DNA of 21,209 bases from Pseudomonadota bacterium (GTDB lineage Bacteria > Myxococcota > Bradymonadia > UBA4248), in the NCBI GenBank assembly GCA_017613855.1, contig JAGACY010000345.1, positions 1 through 21,209 on the forward strand, written 5' to 3'. The notes under the pieces are model-generated. The model saw only the letters and a program-made list of their open reading frames with translations. It was not told the origin of the DNA and made no database searches. The position numbers and the translations under genes are program-made. Shown in pieces: positions 5,625-13,437 of the stretch; position 1 is the first letter of the stretch; each line of letters opens with the position of its first letter.

Positions 5625-7826
5625 TCAGCCTTTTTTCAATTTTTTGATGCTCAGTCCAAGCTGATTCATGCGCACCGCAATTTTGTGCTGCATTTGTGAA
5701 GAATCATCGCCAAAAAGTTCCATGCCCATGCGGCCGAGATTGCCTTCACAGAGGTCAAATGCACGGCATAGATACGCGCGTTCCAATTGCTGGCGAAGTT
5801 CGGCAAAATCGGCGACGCGCCCGAGTTCGAGCTTTTTATCGGCAGAAACGGGCATATCAGCAGTTTCTGTTTGTGATGGTTCGATGCCGCCGAGCAGCGA
5901 CATGGCATAGAAGTGATCGATTTCGATGATGCGGCTCGAAGAATCGGCAATGCGAAGGTCGTAAAGCGCCTTCAGAATGAGGGTATCGAGCACGCTCTCG
6001 AGTTCGCGCGTATTGCCGGGCCATTGATAGGTATGGAAAAGCTCGCGGGTGGCGGGTTTAAATCGCACGCAAATGCCGTCCGAATGCAGTTTTTGGCCCG
6101 TGCCGTAATCAACCTCGATGTCACGTGTGCAGCGGTTTCGGCGCACCAAATCGTCGACCTCAGGGCGCATTTCATCTCCCTGAAGGATTTTAAATACGAG
6201 CGTTTCGATAAACGCCGGCAAATCCTCGCGGCGCTCGGCAATCAACGGCAGCTCAATGCGCATGGCAGGGCCCAGGCGCATGTAAAGGTCAAACCGAAAT
6301 CGGCCTGCCGCCACTTCGGCAGACAAATCGAGGTGGGTCGCCGCCACAACTTTGACATCGACGCGCTTGCGGGTTTCGTGGGCTGCACCCACGCGGCGCA
6401 CCATCTTGTCCTGCAGGAACAGCAGGAGTTTCCTTTGATTTTCAAGCGAAAGGTTACCAATTTCATCGAGAAACAGAATGCCGCCGTCTGCTTCTTCGAT
6501 GAGGCCGGTGCGATCGCTCGTCGCCCCCGAATAGGCGCCTTTGACATGCCCGAATAACTCGCTTTCGACGAGGGTGTCGGGAACCGAGGACAAATCGAGT
6601 GTCACGAGATTTTTGCGTCCGCTGAGCGGATAAATGATGTGCTCGACGAGGGAACTTTTGCCGGCACCGCTTGGTCCTGTGATAAAGACCGTTCTGGGGC
6701 CGAGGCTCATAATTTCGATTTGCCGGCGTGCATGCTGGATTTTGGGCGAAGTCCCCCAAAAATAGCCCTGTTCAATGGGCGCTTCATGACCAAGTTTGAC
6801 GACGCTCTCGACGCGTGCAGCCAAAGCATCGAGACTGTCATCATCGTCGACAAACTGCAGGCCCTCGAGCCCTTCGAGCAGCCGTGCTGCCCCCTTGGGA
6901 AGCCGGCTGCGCGCCGTCATCAGCACGATGGGAATTTGCCTGAACTCCGGCATGCGCCGCAGCTGGCGCGCAATGAGCAGCCCCTGAAGCGACTGAACGG
7001 TTTCCTGGGTATTGAGCGCGGGAATCTCTGGCAGCCACAGCAAATCCTCATCTGCCAAATCATCAAAGCGAATATCCATTAAAAGTGCATCGACCTGCTG
7101 CCCCTTATTTTGCGCATGACTCAATGCTTCGATGGTTTCCCGGTAAGTCCGTGCACGCCTGAGCTGGCAGGATTCGCGATTGGGACACTGCAGACATTCA
7201 CAGGTTTTGTCACACCGCGTGAGCCATTTAAAACGCTGTTTGAATGTCGGATGTACCTGAAGGCGATCGATGGACATGAGATGATCATCGACGACGAGCA
7301 GCGTATACCGATCATCCCCAGAGAGCGACTGACGCTCAGAAACTGGCTCAATTTCAGACGATTCTTCATTTTCTTCTGGTTCTGTCTTTTCGCCGGAAGG
7401 AGCAACTAAATCAAAGAAATCGAGTGCTGCAAGGGCATCATCGGTTTCATCCGGAGTCAGGGCTGCACAGACATCTTCGAATTGATGCACGGCTTCGACG
7501 GCCTGATGCAGAATTCTGAGTGTTTCGGCATCGACACATCCTCCCATCATCAAATTCTTACGCAAAAATGCTTCGCGTCTTGCCAAAGCAGTACAAGCCT
7601 GTTCGATGGCACAAAGCGGTGCCTCCAGTTCCGATTTCCACCCCTCATCCCGTCTGAGTTTAAATCCCCAGACCGCGCCCAGCCTGGACATTCCGGTACC
7701 CGAGTCAAACAGGCGCCTAATCAGCACATGCGCCTCGTTGACATCCAGTTCCCGGTCAGGTGCCGGTATATCGAGGTGTTTGATTAAATCGTGGCGAATT
7801 CGCCGTGCCATTTCGTTGGGAGTCAT
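5625..7826 (-). CDS. Sigma-54-type AAA+ response regulator with Cys-rich insert in the receiver
   Basis: A 733-residue transcriptional activator of the NtrC class. A helical N-terminal region (1-140) and an acidic linker precede a receiver-like domain (about 174-345): LLVVDD (D180/D181), LLMDIRFDD (probable phosphoacceptor D251) and IVLMTAR (T304). Between D181 and D251 lies an inserted Cys cluster, C205-x3-C209-x-C211-x2-C214-x5-C220, which could bind metal. The AAA+ domain follows: Walker A GPSGAGKSS (384-392), GAYSGA (430-435) in place of the sigma-54-contacting GAFTGA loop, Walker B ILFLDEIGN (450-458), VVAATH and RFDLYMRLG. About 30 extra residues with C566 and C586 precede WPGNTRELE (602-610). 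A Fis-type helix-turn-helix is visible at 684-725. No histidine kinase is adjacent. No Shine-Dalgarno is seen; heptamer repeats lie 5 bases upstream of the ATG. M6 is an alternative start. Confidence 0.85.
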   Translation of the reverse strand: MTPNEMARRIRHDLIKHLDIPAPDRELDVNEAHVLIRRLFDSGTGMSRLGAVWGFKLRRDEGWKSELEAPLCAIEQACTALARREAFLRKNLMMGGCVDAETLRILHQAVEAVHQFEDVCAALTPDETDDALAALDFFDLVAPSGEKTEPEENEESSEIEPVSERQSLSGDDRYTLLVVDDHLMSIDRLQVHPTFKQRFKWLTRCDKTCECLQCPNRESCQLRRARTYRETIEALSHAQNKGQQVDALLMDIRFDDLADEDLLWLPEIPALNTQETVQSLQGLLIARQLRRMPEFRQIPIVLMTARSRLPKGAARLLEGLEGLQFVDDDDSLDALAARVESVVKLGHEAPIEQGYFWGTSPKIQHARRQIEIMSLGPRTVFITGPSGAGKSSLVEHIIYPLSGRKNLVTLDLSSVPDTLVESELFGHVKGAYSGATSDRTGLIEEADGGILFLDEIGNLSLENQRKLLLFLQDKMVRRVGAAHETRKRVDVKVVAATHLDLSAEVAAGRFRFDLYMRLGPAMRIELPLIAERREDLPAFIETLVFKILQGDEMRPEVDDLVRRNRCTRDIEVDYGTGQKLHSDGICVRFKPATRELFHTYQWPGNTRELESVLDTLILKALYDLRIADSSSRIIEIDHFYAMSLLGGIEPSQTETADMPVSADKKLELGRVADFAELRQQLERAYLCRAFDLCEGNLGRMGMELFGDDSSQMQHKIAVRMNQLGLSIKKLKKG

Positions 7827-7830
7827 TTTT

Positions 7831-7873
7831 TAATTCGGAATGCGGAATGCGGAATGCGGAATGCGGAATTGGG
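7831..7873. repeat. Tandem heptamer repeat (element B, one side only)
   Basis: TAATTCGGAAT is followed by four GCGGAAT units and GGG. This is the same left edge as element C at 18697 and, reversed, element A at 356-390; the following GCAAAACTAAA motif is shared too. No inverted partner is seen before the next gene, only a degenerate TCCGGAATGC near 7901-7911, so this looks like a half or decayed copy. It lies 4 bases from the start codon of the minus-strand regulator. Confidence 0.7.
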
Positions 7874-7930
7874 ATGCAAAACTAAAGGGAAAGTCTGATT
7901 AATCCGGAATGCTCTAAAAAACCAAATATG

Positions 7931-7963
7931 TCATACTTAAAAACAGCCCACATGTGGTATGAT
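7931..7963 (+). promoter_or_regulatory. Palindromic operator-like site with possible -10
   Basis: TCATAC (7931-7936) and GTATGA (7957-7962) form an inverted repeat, and the perfect 10-bp palindrome CCACATGTGG (7948-7957) lies inside it. TATGAT (7958-7963) could be a -10 for the gene at 8023, but no good -35 is present. The layout suggests a site where a dimeric regulator controls that gene. No known consensus was recognised. Confidence 0.3.
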
Positions 7964-8022
7964 AAAAATCAGGATGATCTTTTTTTTGATGCAGGATGCA
8001 TTTTGATTTTGATGGATAAACC

Positions 8023-10956
8023 GTGAACTGGAAATCGTTACTATACCTTGCCGTTATTGTTCTTGCATTTCAAAGTGCATGGGCACATGCCCAAAGTGCG
8101 CTTCAATGCCAGCCGGGAAGCGGGACCTGGCGCGATGTTTCTCAGAATTCAGTTTTAGACGGCACTTTATGCGCACTTCCCGACAGCGATGAATCCGATT
8201 TTTATCGCATCAATTTTGATACCCAAACAGGACAATTTGCCCCGGCCATCCCCGGTCACAAAGGGCCTGTCCGGTATTTGTTCGGCTCACCCAAACTGAT
8301 GTTTTATGCCGATGATTCTACGGTTTATGCGCTCGAGAACGACCATTACAAAGTCGTTTGGCACCGTCCGTGGACCCAGGCCCAGCTCATGCCGATAGAC
8401 AAATTCGATGCCGGTCATTTCGCCGTTTGGAGCAAAACGGATAAAGGTTCACAGATCCATCTGGTTAAATTTGGTGCACAGCTCGAAGAAGAGATGACAT
8501 CAGATTTGGGAAGTGAACCACCGATCGATGTCATCTGGCAGGCAGAACGCCTCATTGTACTCGAAAAAAATGCTTTCCATTTTTGGACGCGTCCCGGCAT
8601 TCCAGCAGAAAATGCCAGCGAAACACCTACCCCTCAGGTCCCTGCATCGTGGAACGTTCAGCCTATCACTGTGCCGGTGAACCTCGAGCTGGCACCCGAG
8701 AATTACCGCATCGATATGAACGGCATCCTGCTGTTCAACCGCAATGAAAAGAAACTGTCCTACTACCGTTTTCTGGCTCAATCCTGGACGACAGCACGCA
8801 TCAATGCGACGGCAGCCATTCAGGGCATCGGTACCGGAACGATGTATTCGATGGGGGTGACCATCGATGCCAATACCGTCCGCATCGTCGCTCGTTTGGG
8901 CGGTTTTCTGCAAAACCGCTTTGAAGCCAAATACTGGCATCTTCCAACATCGACGGACAATGCCGTTGCCATAGGCCAGGATGACATTGCTGCACTCGAT
9001 GGCGGCTCGGACAACCGTGTTCAGACAATCGACACCACCGAAATGACATGGAAACGCCTGGCCCTCATCGAATACCCGACGCCAGGCCGCATTGCAGAAC
9101 TCAAAAACGATGTTCTCATGACCATCCATAGCACAGGCAATGACACCATCATCCTGTGGAATGCCCGCACCGGTCAGAAAATCGGTTCATTGCCTGCCGA
9201 AAAGCTCAAAACCATCTCCTTTGACAGCATTAAGTCGGCACAGAGCATCGAGGGGATGCCCCGATATAAACTCATTACCAATGCTTACGATCTGTTCATC
9301 ATTTTCGATTCTGTGACCGGCGAACTGACTGCACCACAGCCCATCGAAAAACAGATGTGGTCTGTTTATCCCAAATCGCTCGAGTTTTTGCCGAACGCCA
9401 TTGCCGTCCAAACTACCGGCGAAAAAACGCCCTCCGAATGGAATGTCTTTTCCGTCGATAAAAATAAGCCTGTGGTTTCCCGATCACTCGCCGGGTATGA
9501 TATCGACAAATTCGAGGAACTGCAGACGCCGGCTGAAAAATGGTATGGCTACTGTCTGAGTCCCGAGGATTGCTTCCTCCCCTCGAAAGCAGCCCCCCAG
9601 CAAAAACGGGAAACGCCCGCAATTGCAGTCGCCGATCCCGCCACATTCCATAAGCCGACGACGTTGTCCTGGGTTTTGACGATCCTGGCTTTTTTGGCCA
9701 TGTTCGGTGTTATGCTCTGGCGCCATGGTTTTGGCCGCAAATCCCTATTAAAAGCCGAAAATAACGATCAGGATTTTCTGACGCCGACCGACATTTTTGA
9801 TGACAAAAATCGCCGTTATGTTTCCGATCGCGACAATCGTCTCTTCCTTGCGCCAAACTTTTTGACGACGCCTTGGTTCCGCTTGCTCATCAGCGTGCTG
9901 GCTGGTCTCGGGGTAGGCATTTTCGTTGCAGTTCCTTATTATTTCGATGATTCACCGCTCACATTTCTCTCGTGGGTCGTCGTTTTAGGCATGCCCGTCA
10001 CGGCTATCGTATGGATTGCCAGCTCCTGGCAATACTGGAACCGCTATTACCTGCTCCGCTTTGGCTGCATGACCGAGGGCAAATGGCTGAATACCGCTCA
10101 GACTAATCCCTCGATCATCTATGAGCCACAACCCGGCAAAACATACGAATTATCCAAACGCCAGTGGCAAAAAGTCGATTTTGTGCCGATGGTACTCTTC
10201 GACCCGGCACGCCCAAGTTTTGCCCTTCAATATACCGGCGGCTGCACCCATACGCTCTTCCCGACCGGCAAACTGGAAGCCACACCATCGCCCGCATGTA
10301 CCTTCGATATCCGTCGACTCAGCATTGTCATTGCCCTGCTTGCTGCAGCAGCCATTTCGACACAATTCCTGTTCCAGGTTGCCTATCCCAACCCACTCAG
10401 TGCCTGGGGATTGGAACGCATCGCCTCCAACGTTCCCGCAGATCAAACGTTTGCGACATTATGCCTGCAGGAATGCAGCAGTTCCGATAAAGCATGCCAC
10501 AGCCAGTGCCATCAGCGCCAACTCCGCCTGGTACTTCAGGAAGCCGGCGTCGAACTCCCCTTCGATCCAACCATGACGACCTCGGAATTTCTCGACAAAT
10601 ACCGTGCCGAAGTCGCCAAAACACGCTCGATCCTTTACGAGCAGCCCGATCTCGGCTGTGCCGAACGAGAATCCCAAATCGCCGGTATCAGCCTCTGGCC
10701 CCAGGCCATTTCGGATGCTTTCTGGCGCACTTACTCGAATGTCGAGACTTTTAAAGCCGCTGGTTTAGGCGACATTTACATGGGCCTCAAAAAAGACGCC
10801 GATATGCTCAAACAATTGTGTGATTCGAACGGTGTCTGCGCACAAGCCGGCAGCGATTGTTCGGTGCCGCCTACCTGCCCCGGTACAATCACATCGCTCA
10901 AAGCGCGGGTATGTGCCTTCCAGAATGCATTGAATATTCCCGATATTGCTTTGTAA
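8023..10956 (+). CDS. Large four-TM envelope protein, function unknown
   Basis: I do not recognise this 977-residue protein. Signal peptide 1-23 (cut near AHA-QS) leads into a long periplasmic N-terminal part (about 24-545) of short strand-rich stretches, possibly propeller-like, without clear repeats. Transmembrane helices are visible at about 547-567 (TLSWVLTILAFLAMFGVMLW), 619-638, 647-667 and 768-788. The predicted topology puts 568-618 and 670-767 in the cytoplasm and the C-terminal 190 residues back in the periplasm. That fits the Cys-rich patterns there (CLQECSSSDKACHSQC near 813; CDSNGVCAQAGSDCSVPPTC near the end), which should form disulphides. The start is GTG; an ATG 11 bases upstream opens only MDKP and its stop overlaps the GTG. 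The gene is divergent from the sigma-54 regulator, whose target it could be, but no -24/-12 promoter was found before it. Confidence 0.75.
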   Translation: MNWKSLLYLAVIVLAFQSAWAHAQSALQCQPGSGTWRDVSQNSVLDGTLCALPDSDESDFYRINFDTQTGQFAPAIPGHKGPVRYLFGSPKLMFYADDSTVYALENDHYKVVWHRPWTQAQLMPIDKFDAGHFAVWSKTDKGSQIHLVKFGAQLEEEMTSDLGSEPPIDVIWQAERLIVLEKNAFHFWTRPGIPAENASETPTPQVPASWNVQPITVPVNLELAPENYRIDMNGILLFNRNEKKLSYYRFLAQSWTTARINATAAIQGIGTGTMYSMGVTIDANTVRIVARLGGFLQNRFEAKYWHLPTSTDNAVAIGQDDIAALDGGSDNRVQTIDTTEMTWKRLALIEYPTPGRIAELKNDVLMTIHSTGNDTIILWNARTGQKIGSLPAEKLKTISFDSIKSAQSIEGMPRYKLITNAYDLFIIFDSVTGELTAPQPIEKQMWSVYPKSLEFLPNAIAVQTTGEKTPSEWNVFSVDKNKPVVSRSLAGYDIDKFEELQTPAEKWYGYCLSPEDCFLPSKAAPQQKRETPAIAVADPATFHKPTTLSWVLTILAFLAMFGVMLWRHGFGRKSLLKAENNDQDFLTPTDIFDDKNRRYVSDRDNRLFLAPNFLTTPWFRLLISVLAGLGVGIFVAVPYYFDDSPLTFLSWVVVLGMPVTAIVWIASSWQYWNRYYLLRFGCMTEGKWLNTAQTNPSIIYEPQPGKTYELSKRQWQKVDFVPMVLFDPARPSFALQYTGGCTHTLFPTGKLEATPSPACTFDIRRLSIVIALLAAAAISTQFLFQVAYPNPLSAWGLERIASNVPADQTFATLCLQECSSSDKACHSQCHQRQLRLVLQEAGVELPFDPTMTTSEFLDKYRAEVAKTRSILYEQPDLGCAERESQIAGISLWPQAISDAFWRTYSNVETFKAAGLGDIYMGLKKDADMLKQLCDSNGVCAQAGSDCSVPPTCPGTITSLKARVCAFQNALNIPDIAL

Positions 10957-10957
10957 A

Positions 10958-11035
10958 CGCGGGCTATCGGGCACAGCCCGATACGCCCTGCGTGCGCCGC
11001 TATCGGCCATTGTCCGATACGCGGCGCAATTTTTT
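10958..11035 (+). terminator. Paired bulged-hairpin terminator (locus 4)
   Basis: Hairpins at 10958-10992 (inner arm CGGGC/GCCCG) and 10993-11028 (outer arm GCGCCGC/GCGGCGC, inner CGG/CCG) are followed by six T (11030-11035). They begin one base after the stop of the 977-residue protein. TAT/ATA and the unpaired C are conserved although nearly all arm bases differ from loci 1 and 2. Confidence 0.78.
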
Positions 11036-11140
11036 ATGGGGTGAATGCATCCCTCTAGATTGATACAAAATGACAACATTTGAAAATGCACCAAATAACC
11101 ATTTTGTTACCATCATTTTTGTACAACTGTAAAAAAATAC

Positions 11141-11169
11141 TTGCCAACCGATAACGAGGCATGTATAAG
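11141..11169 (+). promoter_or_regulatory. Sigma-70-type promoter of rpsF-rplI
   Basis: TTGCCA (-35, 11141-11146), a 17-base spacer and TATAAG (-10, 11164-11169) lie 83 bases before the rpsF start. The sequence upstream is strongly A+T-rich, as expected for a ribosomal-protein promoter. The predicted transcript would start near 11176 and include the structured leader at 11183-11225. Confidence 0.65.
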
Positions 11170-11182
11170 CCGCGCGCTCCTT

Positions 11183-11225
11183 GCTTCCCAGGCAGATTCG
11201 GGTGAATCTGGGGATACCGGGAAGC
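11183..11225 (+). promoter_or_regulatory. rpsF leader: S6:S18-binding autoregulatory motif
   Basis: A lower stem GCTTCCC/GGGAAGC (11183-11189 with 11219-11225) and an upper stem CAGATTC/GAATCTG (11193-11199 with 11204-11210) enclose an asymmetric internal loop, AGG against GGGATACC. The 3' side, CTGGGGATACCGG, closely copies the S6:S18 platform of 16S rRNA (CTGGAGGAATACCGG) and contains the CCG known from rpsF leaders to be bound by the S6:S18 complex. Excess S6:S18 would then repress translation of this operon. The ribosome binding site (GGGAGA, 11241-11246) lies 15 bases past the motif. Confidence 0.75.
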
Positions 11226-11251
11226 CGAATTAGTTCCATAGGGAGAGCATA

Positions 11252-11695
11252 ATGGCTTATCTTGTAAATCATCCCAAAACTGTAAGAGAGTACGAAACCG
11301 TGTTCATTCTTCGCTCGGATGTCCTTGACGAAGAACGCAACAAGGTTCTCAACCGTTTAAACGGCATTGTCGAGAAACTCGACGGCCACATCCTGATGCA
11401 GGAAGAATGGGGCAAACGCAAGCTTGCCTATAAAATTCAGAAGAATGCATACGGAATTTATTACTATCTTCGTTATCTTGGCTACAATGATATGGTCGCC
11501 GAGATCGAACGTAACCTGCGCATCCTTGAGCCCGTCATTAAGTACATGACCGTCAAGCTCGGTGATGATGTCGATGTCGAAAAACGCAAAGCCGAAGCCG
11601 TCAATGAAGGCAGCTGCGCACCCAAAGACAATGTCGATTACAGCAGCGTTGATATTGATGACGAAGACCTTGATGAACTCGTGGACGACGAATAG
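11252..11695 (+). CDS. rpsF: 30S ribosomal protein S6
   Basis: S6 binds 16S rRNA in the platform of the small subunit as a pair with S18. The 147-residue product has the family pattern: REYETVFILRSDVLDEER near the start, GHILMQEEWGKRKLAYKIQKNAYGIYYYLRY in the middle and the NLRILEPVIKYMTVKL strand. It then runs into an acidic C-terminal tail (about 110-147, rich in D/E), which is common in S6 although longer than in Escherichia coli before processing. The ATG at 11252 has GGGAGA at 11241-11246. The stop TAG overlaps the Shine-Dalgarno AGGAGGT of rplI. rpsR, which normally lies between rpsF and rplI, is missing. Confidence 0.95.
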   Translation: MAYLVNHPKTVREYETVFILRSDVLDEERNKVLNRLNGIVEKLDGHILMQEEWGKRKLAYKIQKNAYGIYYYLRYLGYNDMVAEIERNLRILEPVIKYMTVKLGDDVDVEKRKAEAVNEGSCAPKDNVDYSSVDIDDEDLDELVDDE

Positions 11696-11706
11696 GAGGT
11701 ATCACA

Positions 11707-12171
11707 ATGCGCGTAATCCTTAAAGAAGACGTGGCTCACGTCGGTAACATGGGTGACATTGTTAAAGTCTCTGATGGTTATGGCCGCAATTACCTGATTC
11801 CTCAGGGTCTTGCTGAACTCGCAACCGAAGACCGTGCAAAAGCTTTCGCCCATCAGAAAGCCATGATCGAACACAAAAAAGCCAAGCTCCACAAAGAAGC
11901 GCTTGAACTTCATGCTAAAGTGGATGGTGCCGAAGTTTCGATCGTTCGCGCCGCCGTCAAATCCGAAAACAAAGACGAAGAGGTCAAGAAAATTCACGGC
12001 TCCGTTACAAACCGCGACATCGCCGATGCACTTGCTGCCAAGGGAATCGAAGTCGATCGCCGTAAAATCGATCTGCCCCAGCCCATTCGTGAGCTCGGTG
12101 AAACCATGGTCGCCGTTAAACTCGCCCATGATGTCATTGCCAATGTCAAGGTTACCGTCGTTGCCGAATAA
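11707..12171 (+). CDS. rplI: 50S ribosomal protein L9
   Basis: L9 binds 23S rRNA near the L1 stalk base and spans towards the neighbouring ribosome. The 154-residue protein has the standard N-terminal domain (MRVILKEDVAHVGNMGDIVKVSDGYGRNYLIPQGLA), the long connecting helix rich in K/E/A (about 42-75) and the C-terminal domain with GSVTNRDIADALAAKGIEVDRRKIDLPQPIRELGE. Length is typical. AGGAGGT (11694-11700) precedes the ATG at good spacing and overlaps the rpsF stop, suggesting coupled translation. A simple intrinsic terminator follows 21 bases after the stop. Confidence 0.96.
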   Translation: MRVILKEDVAHVGNMGDIVKVSDGYGRNYLIPQGLAELATEDRAKAFAHQKAMIEHKKAKLHKEALELHAKVDGAEVSIVRAAVKSENKDEEVKKIHGSVTNRDIADALAAKGIEVDRRKIDLPQPIRELGETMVAVKLAHDVIANVKVTVVAE

Positions 12172-12192
12172 GCTTGCGAACGGATGAGTTTT

Positions 12193-12219
12193 AAAAGCCC
12201 GCACTACGCGGGCTTTTTT
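12193..12219 (+). terminator. Intrinsic terminator of rpsF-rplI
   Basis: AAGCCCGC-ACTAC-GCGGGCTT followed by a run of seven T (from 12214). This is a plain rho-independent terminator without the TAT/ATA-bulge design of the paired hairpins. The remaining 170 bases to the next gene show no further gene or clear promoter. Confidence 0.85.
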
Positions 12220-12390
12220 TGTTTGCATTAATCACTCAGGTGCAGATACTGATGCCGGCGGGAAGATTTTACCCGTTTTTTTCGTTCACCCATCGAGGAC
12301 ATGATTATGTCCCGGGAAATGTTTTTCCTTCTACTCTTGCGCAGTTTTTATTGTACCAGAACAGACTAAACAGCAGGATGAAAGGTTTCA

Positions 12391-13323
12391 ATGAATGCAA
12401 TTTATTTATTTTCCTTTAAGGGCATTCCCGTTTCATTCCACCCCATGTTTTTATTGCTCATCGTCATTTTGAGCATCAATGCGGATTCTCCCATTATTTT
12501 CGGCATTTGCGCCATTCTGGGCGTTTTGTTTCATGAATTCGGCCACGCACTCGTTGCGCAGCATTACCGCCTTGACCCCCAAATTCTACTGCATGGAATG
12601 GGGGGAATCACCATGCATGCGCGATCGGCAAACGCCAAGCAGGATTTCCGTATCACATTTGCAGGGCCTCTGGCCGGCCTCATCATCGGCGGTGCGCTCT
12701 GTCTGCTGATGTATTTCTGTGGTGCACAAATTCTGGCCCTCAATGGTTATCTGTTCATTTTCTTACGTTATCTCGGATGGGTCAACCTCGCATGGGGTAT
12801 TTTTAATCTGCTTCCCGTCAGGCCCATGGATGGTTCCAAAGTTTTGACTTATTGTTTAGGCAAATTCCTCAAACCCAAACGGGTTTTGCAAGTTTCGTCC
12901 ATCATCAGCATCCTGTTTGCCCTTGCGATCCTGGCATACTCATGCCTCAGCAAAAGCATCTTTATGATCATCATATCCGCCTATCTCATCTACATCAGCT
13001 TTACGATGCTCAAAGAGGCTTTTTCATCCAAAGCTTTGGGAGGCTTCCCAATGCCCAAAGCGAGTCTTGCTGCCGAAAGTGCGTATGAAAGAGGATTGGT
13101 TGCCGCCAGGGAACATGACTGGAGTTCTCTCGAAACCTATGGTCACCAAATGAAAAAAAATGCCACCGATGATGATCAGACGCAAAGGGCCTACGAATTT
13201 TTGACAATTGCCTGCACCAATATGGGAAAATACGAAGAAGCGCTTGATTATTCAAAACATGCCAAGCAATCCGATGCCGTCAAGCAGGCCGTAACCCGAT
13301 GCTATTCAATGTTAACCCGATAG
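12391..13323 (+). CDS. Site-2 protease family (M50) membrane metalloprotease with TPR-like tail
   Basis: A 310-residue intramembrane zinc protease. The active-site helix carries HEFGH (H48, E49, H52) and the third ligand motif is N139-LLPVRPMDG148; FAGPLAG (90-96) is also typical. About six hydrophobic segments span residues 14-205. This is the minimal S2P core of the SpoIVFB/Rv-type with no PDZ domain. A soluble C-terminal part (about 225-310) has helical pairs resembling one or two TPR units (AYERGLVAAREHDWSSLETY; AYEFLTIACTNMGKYEEALDYSKHA). Such proteases release membrane-bound regulators or clear membrane peptides; the substrate here is unknown. AAAGG at 12381-12385 supports the ATG at 12391. 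An ATG at 12378 is in another frame. The membrane-anchored protein encoded next is a possible partner, by proximity only. Confidence 0.85.
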   Translation: MNAIYLFSFKGIPVSFHPMFLLLIVILSINADSPIIFGICAILGVLFHEFGHALVAQHYRLDPQILLHGMGGITMHARSANAKQDFRITFAGPLAGLIIGGALCLLMYFCGAQILALNGYLFIFLRYLGWVNLAWGIFNLLPVRPMDGSKVLTYCLGKFLKPKRVLQVSSIISILFALAILAYSCLSKSIFMIIISAYLIYISFTMLKEAFSSKALGGFPMPKASLAAESAYERGLVAAREHDWSSLETYGHQMKKNATDDDQTQRAYEFLTIACTNMGKYEEALDYSKHAKQSDAVKQAVTRCYSMLTR

Positions 13324-13437
13324 ATTGTTGGCTGCGTAGTAACAATAGATGAAAATAATAGTGGTCAGTCCATCCTTCTTGTGAAATAAACAGCGATTAA
13401 GTGCTGTGTTCTTTTATTAACAAAAGGCTGATAATGC

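Noticed and set aside
8012..8026. Five-codon mini-frame (MDKP-stop) overlapping the GTG start of the envelope protein
   Set aside because: Too short to distinguish from chance and without a ribosome binding site; noted only because its stop overlaps the GTG.
8500..9129. Minus-strand open frame of 209 codons inside the 977-residue envelope protein gene
   Set aside because: Fully nested opposite a gene with a coherent signal peptide and topology; no ribosome binding site or family features.
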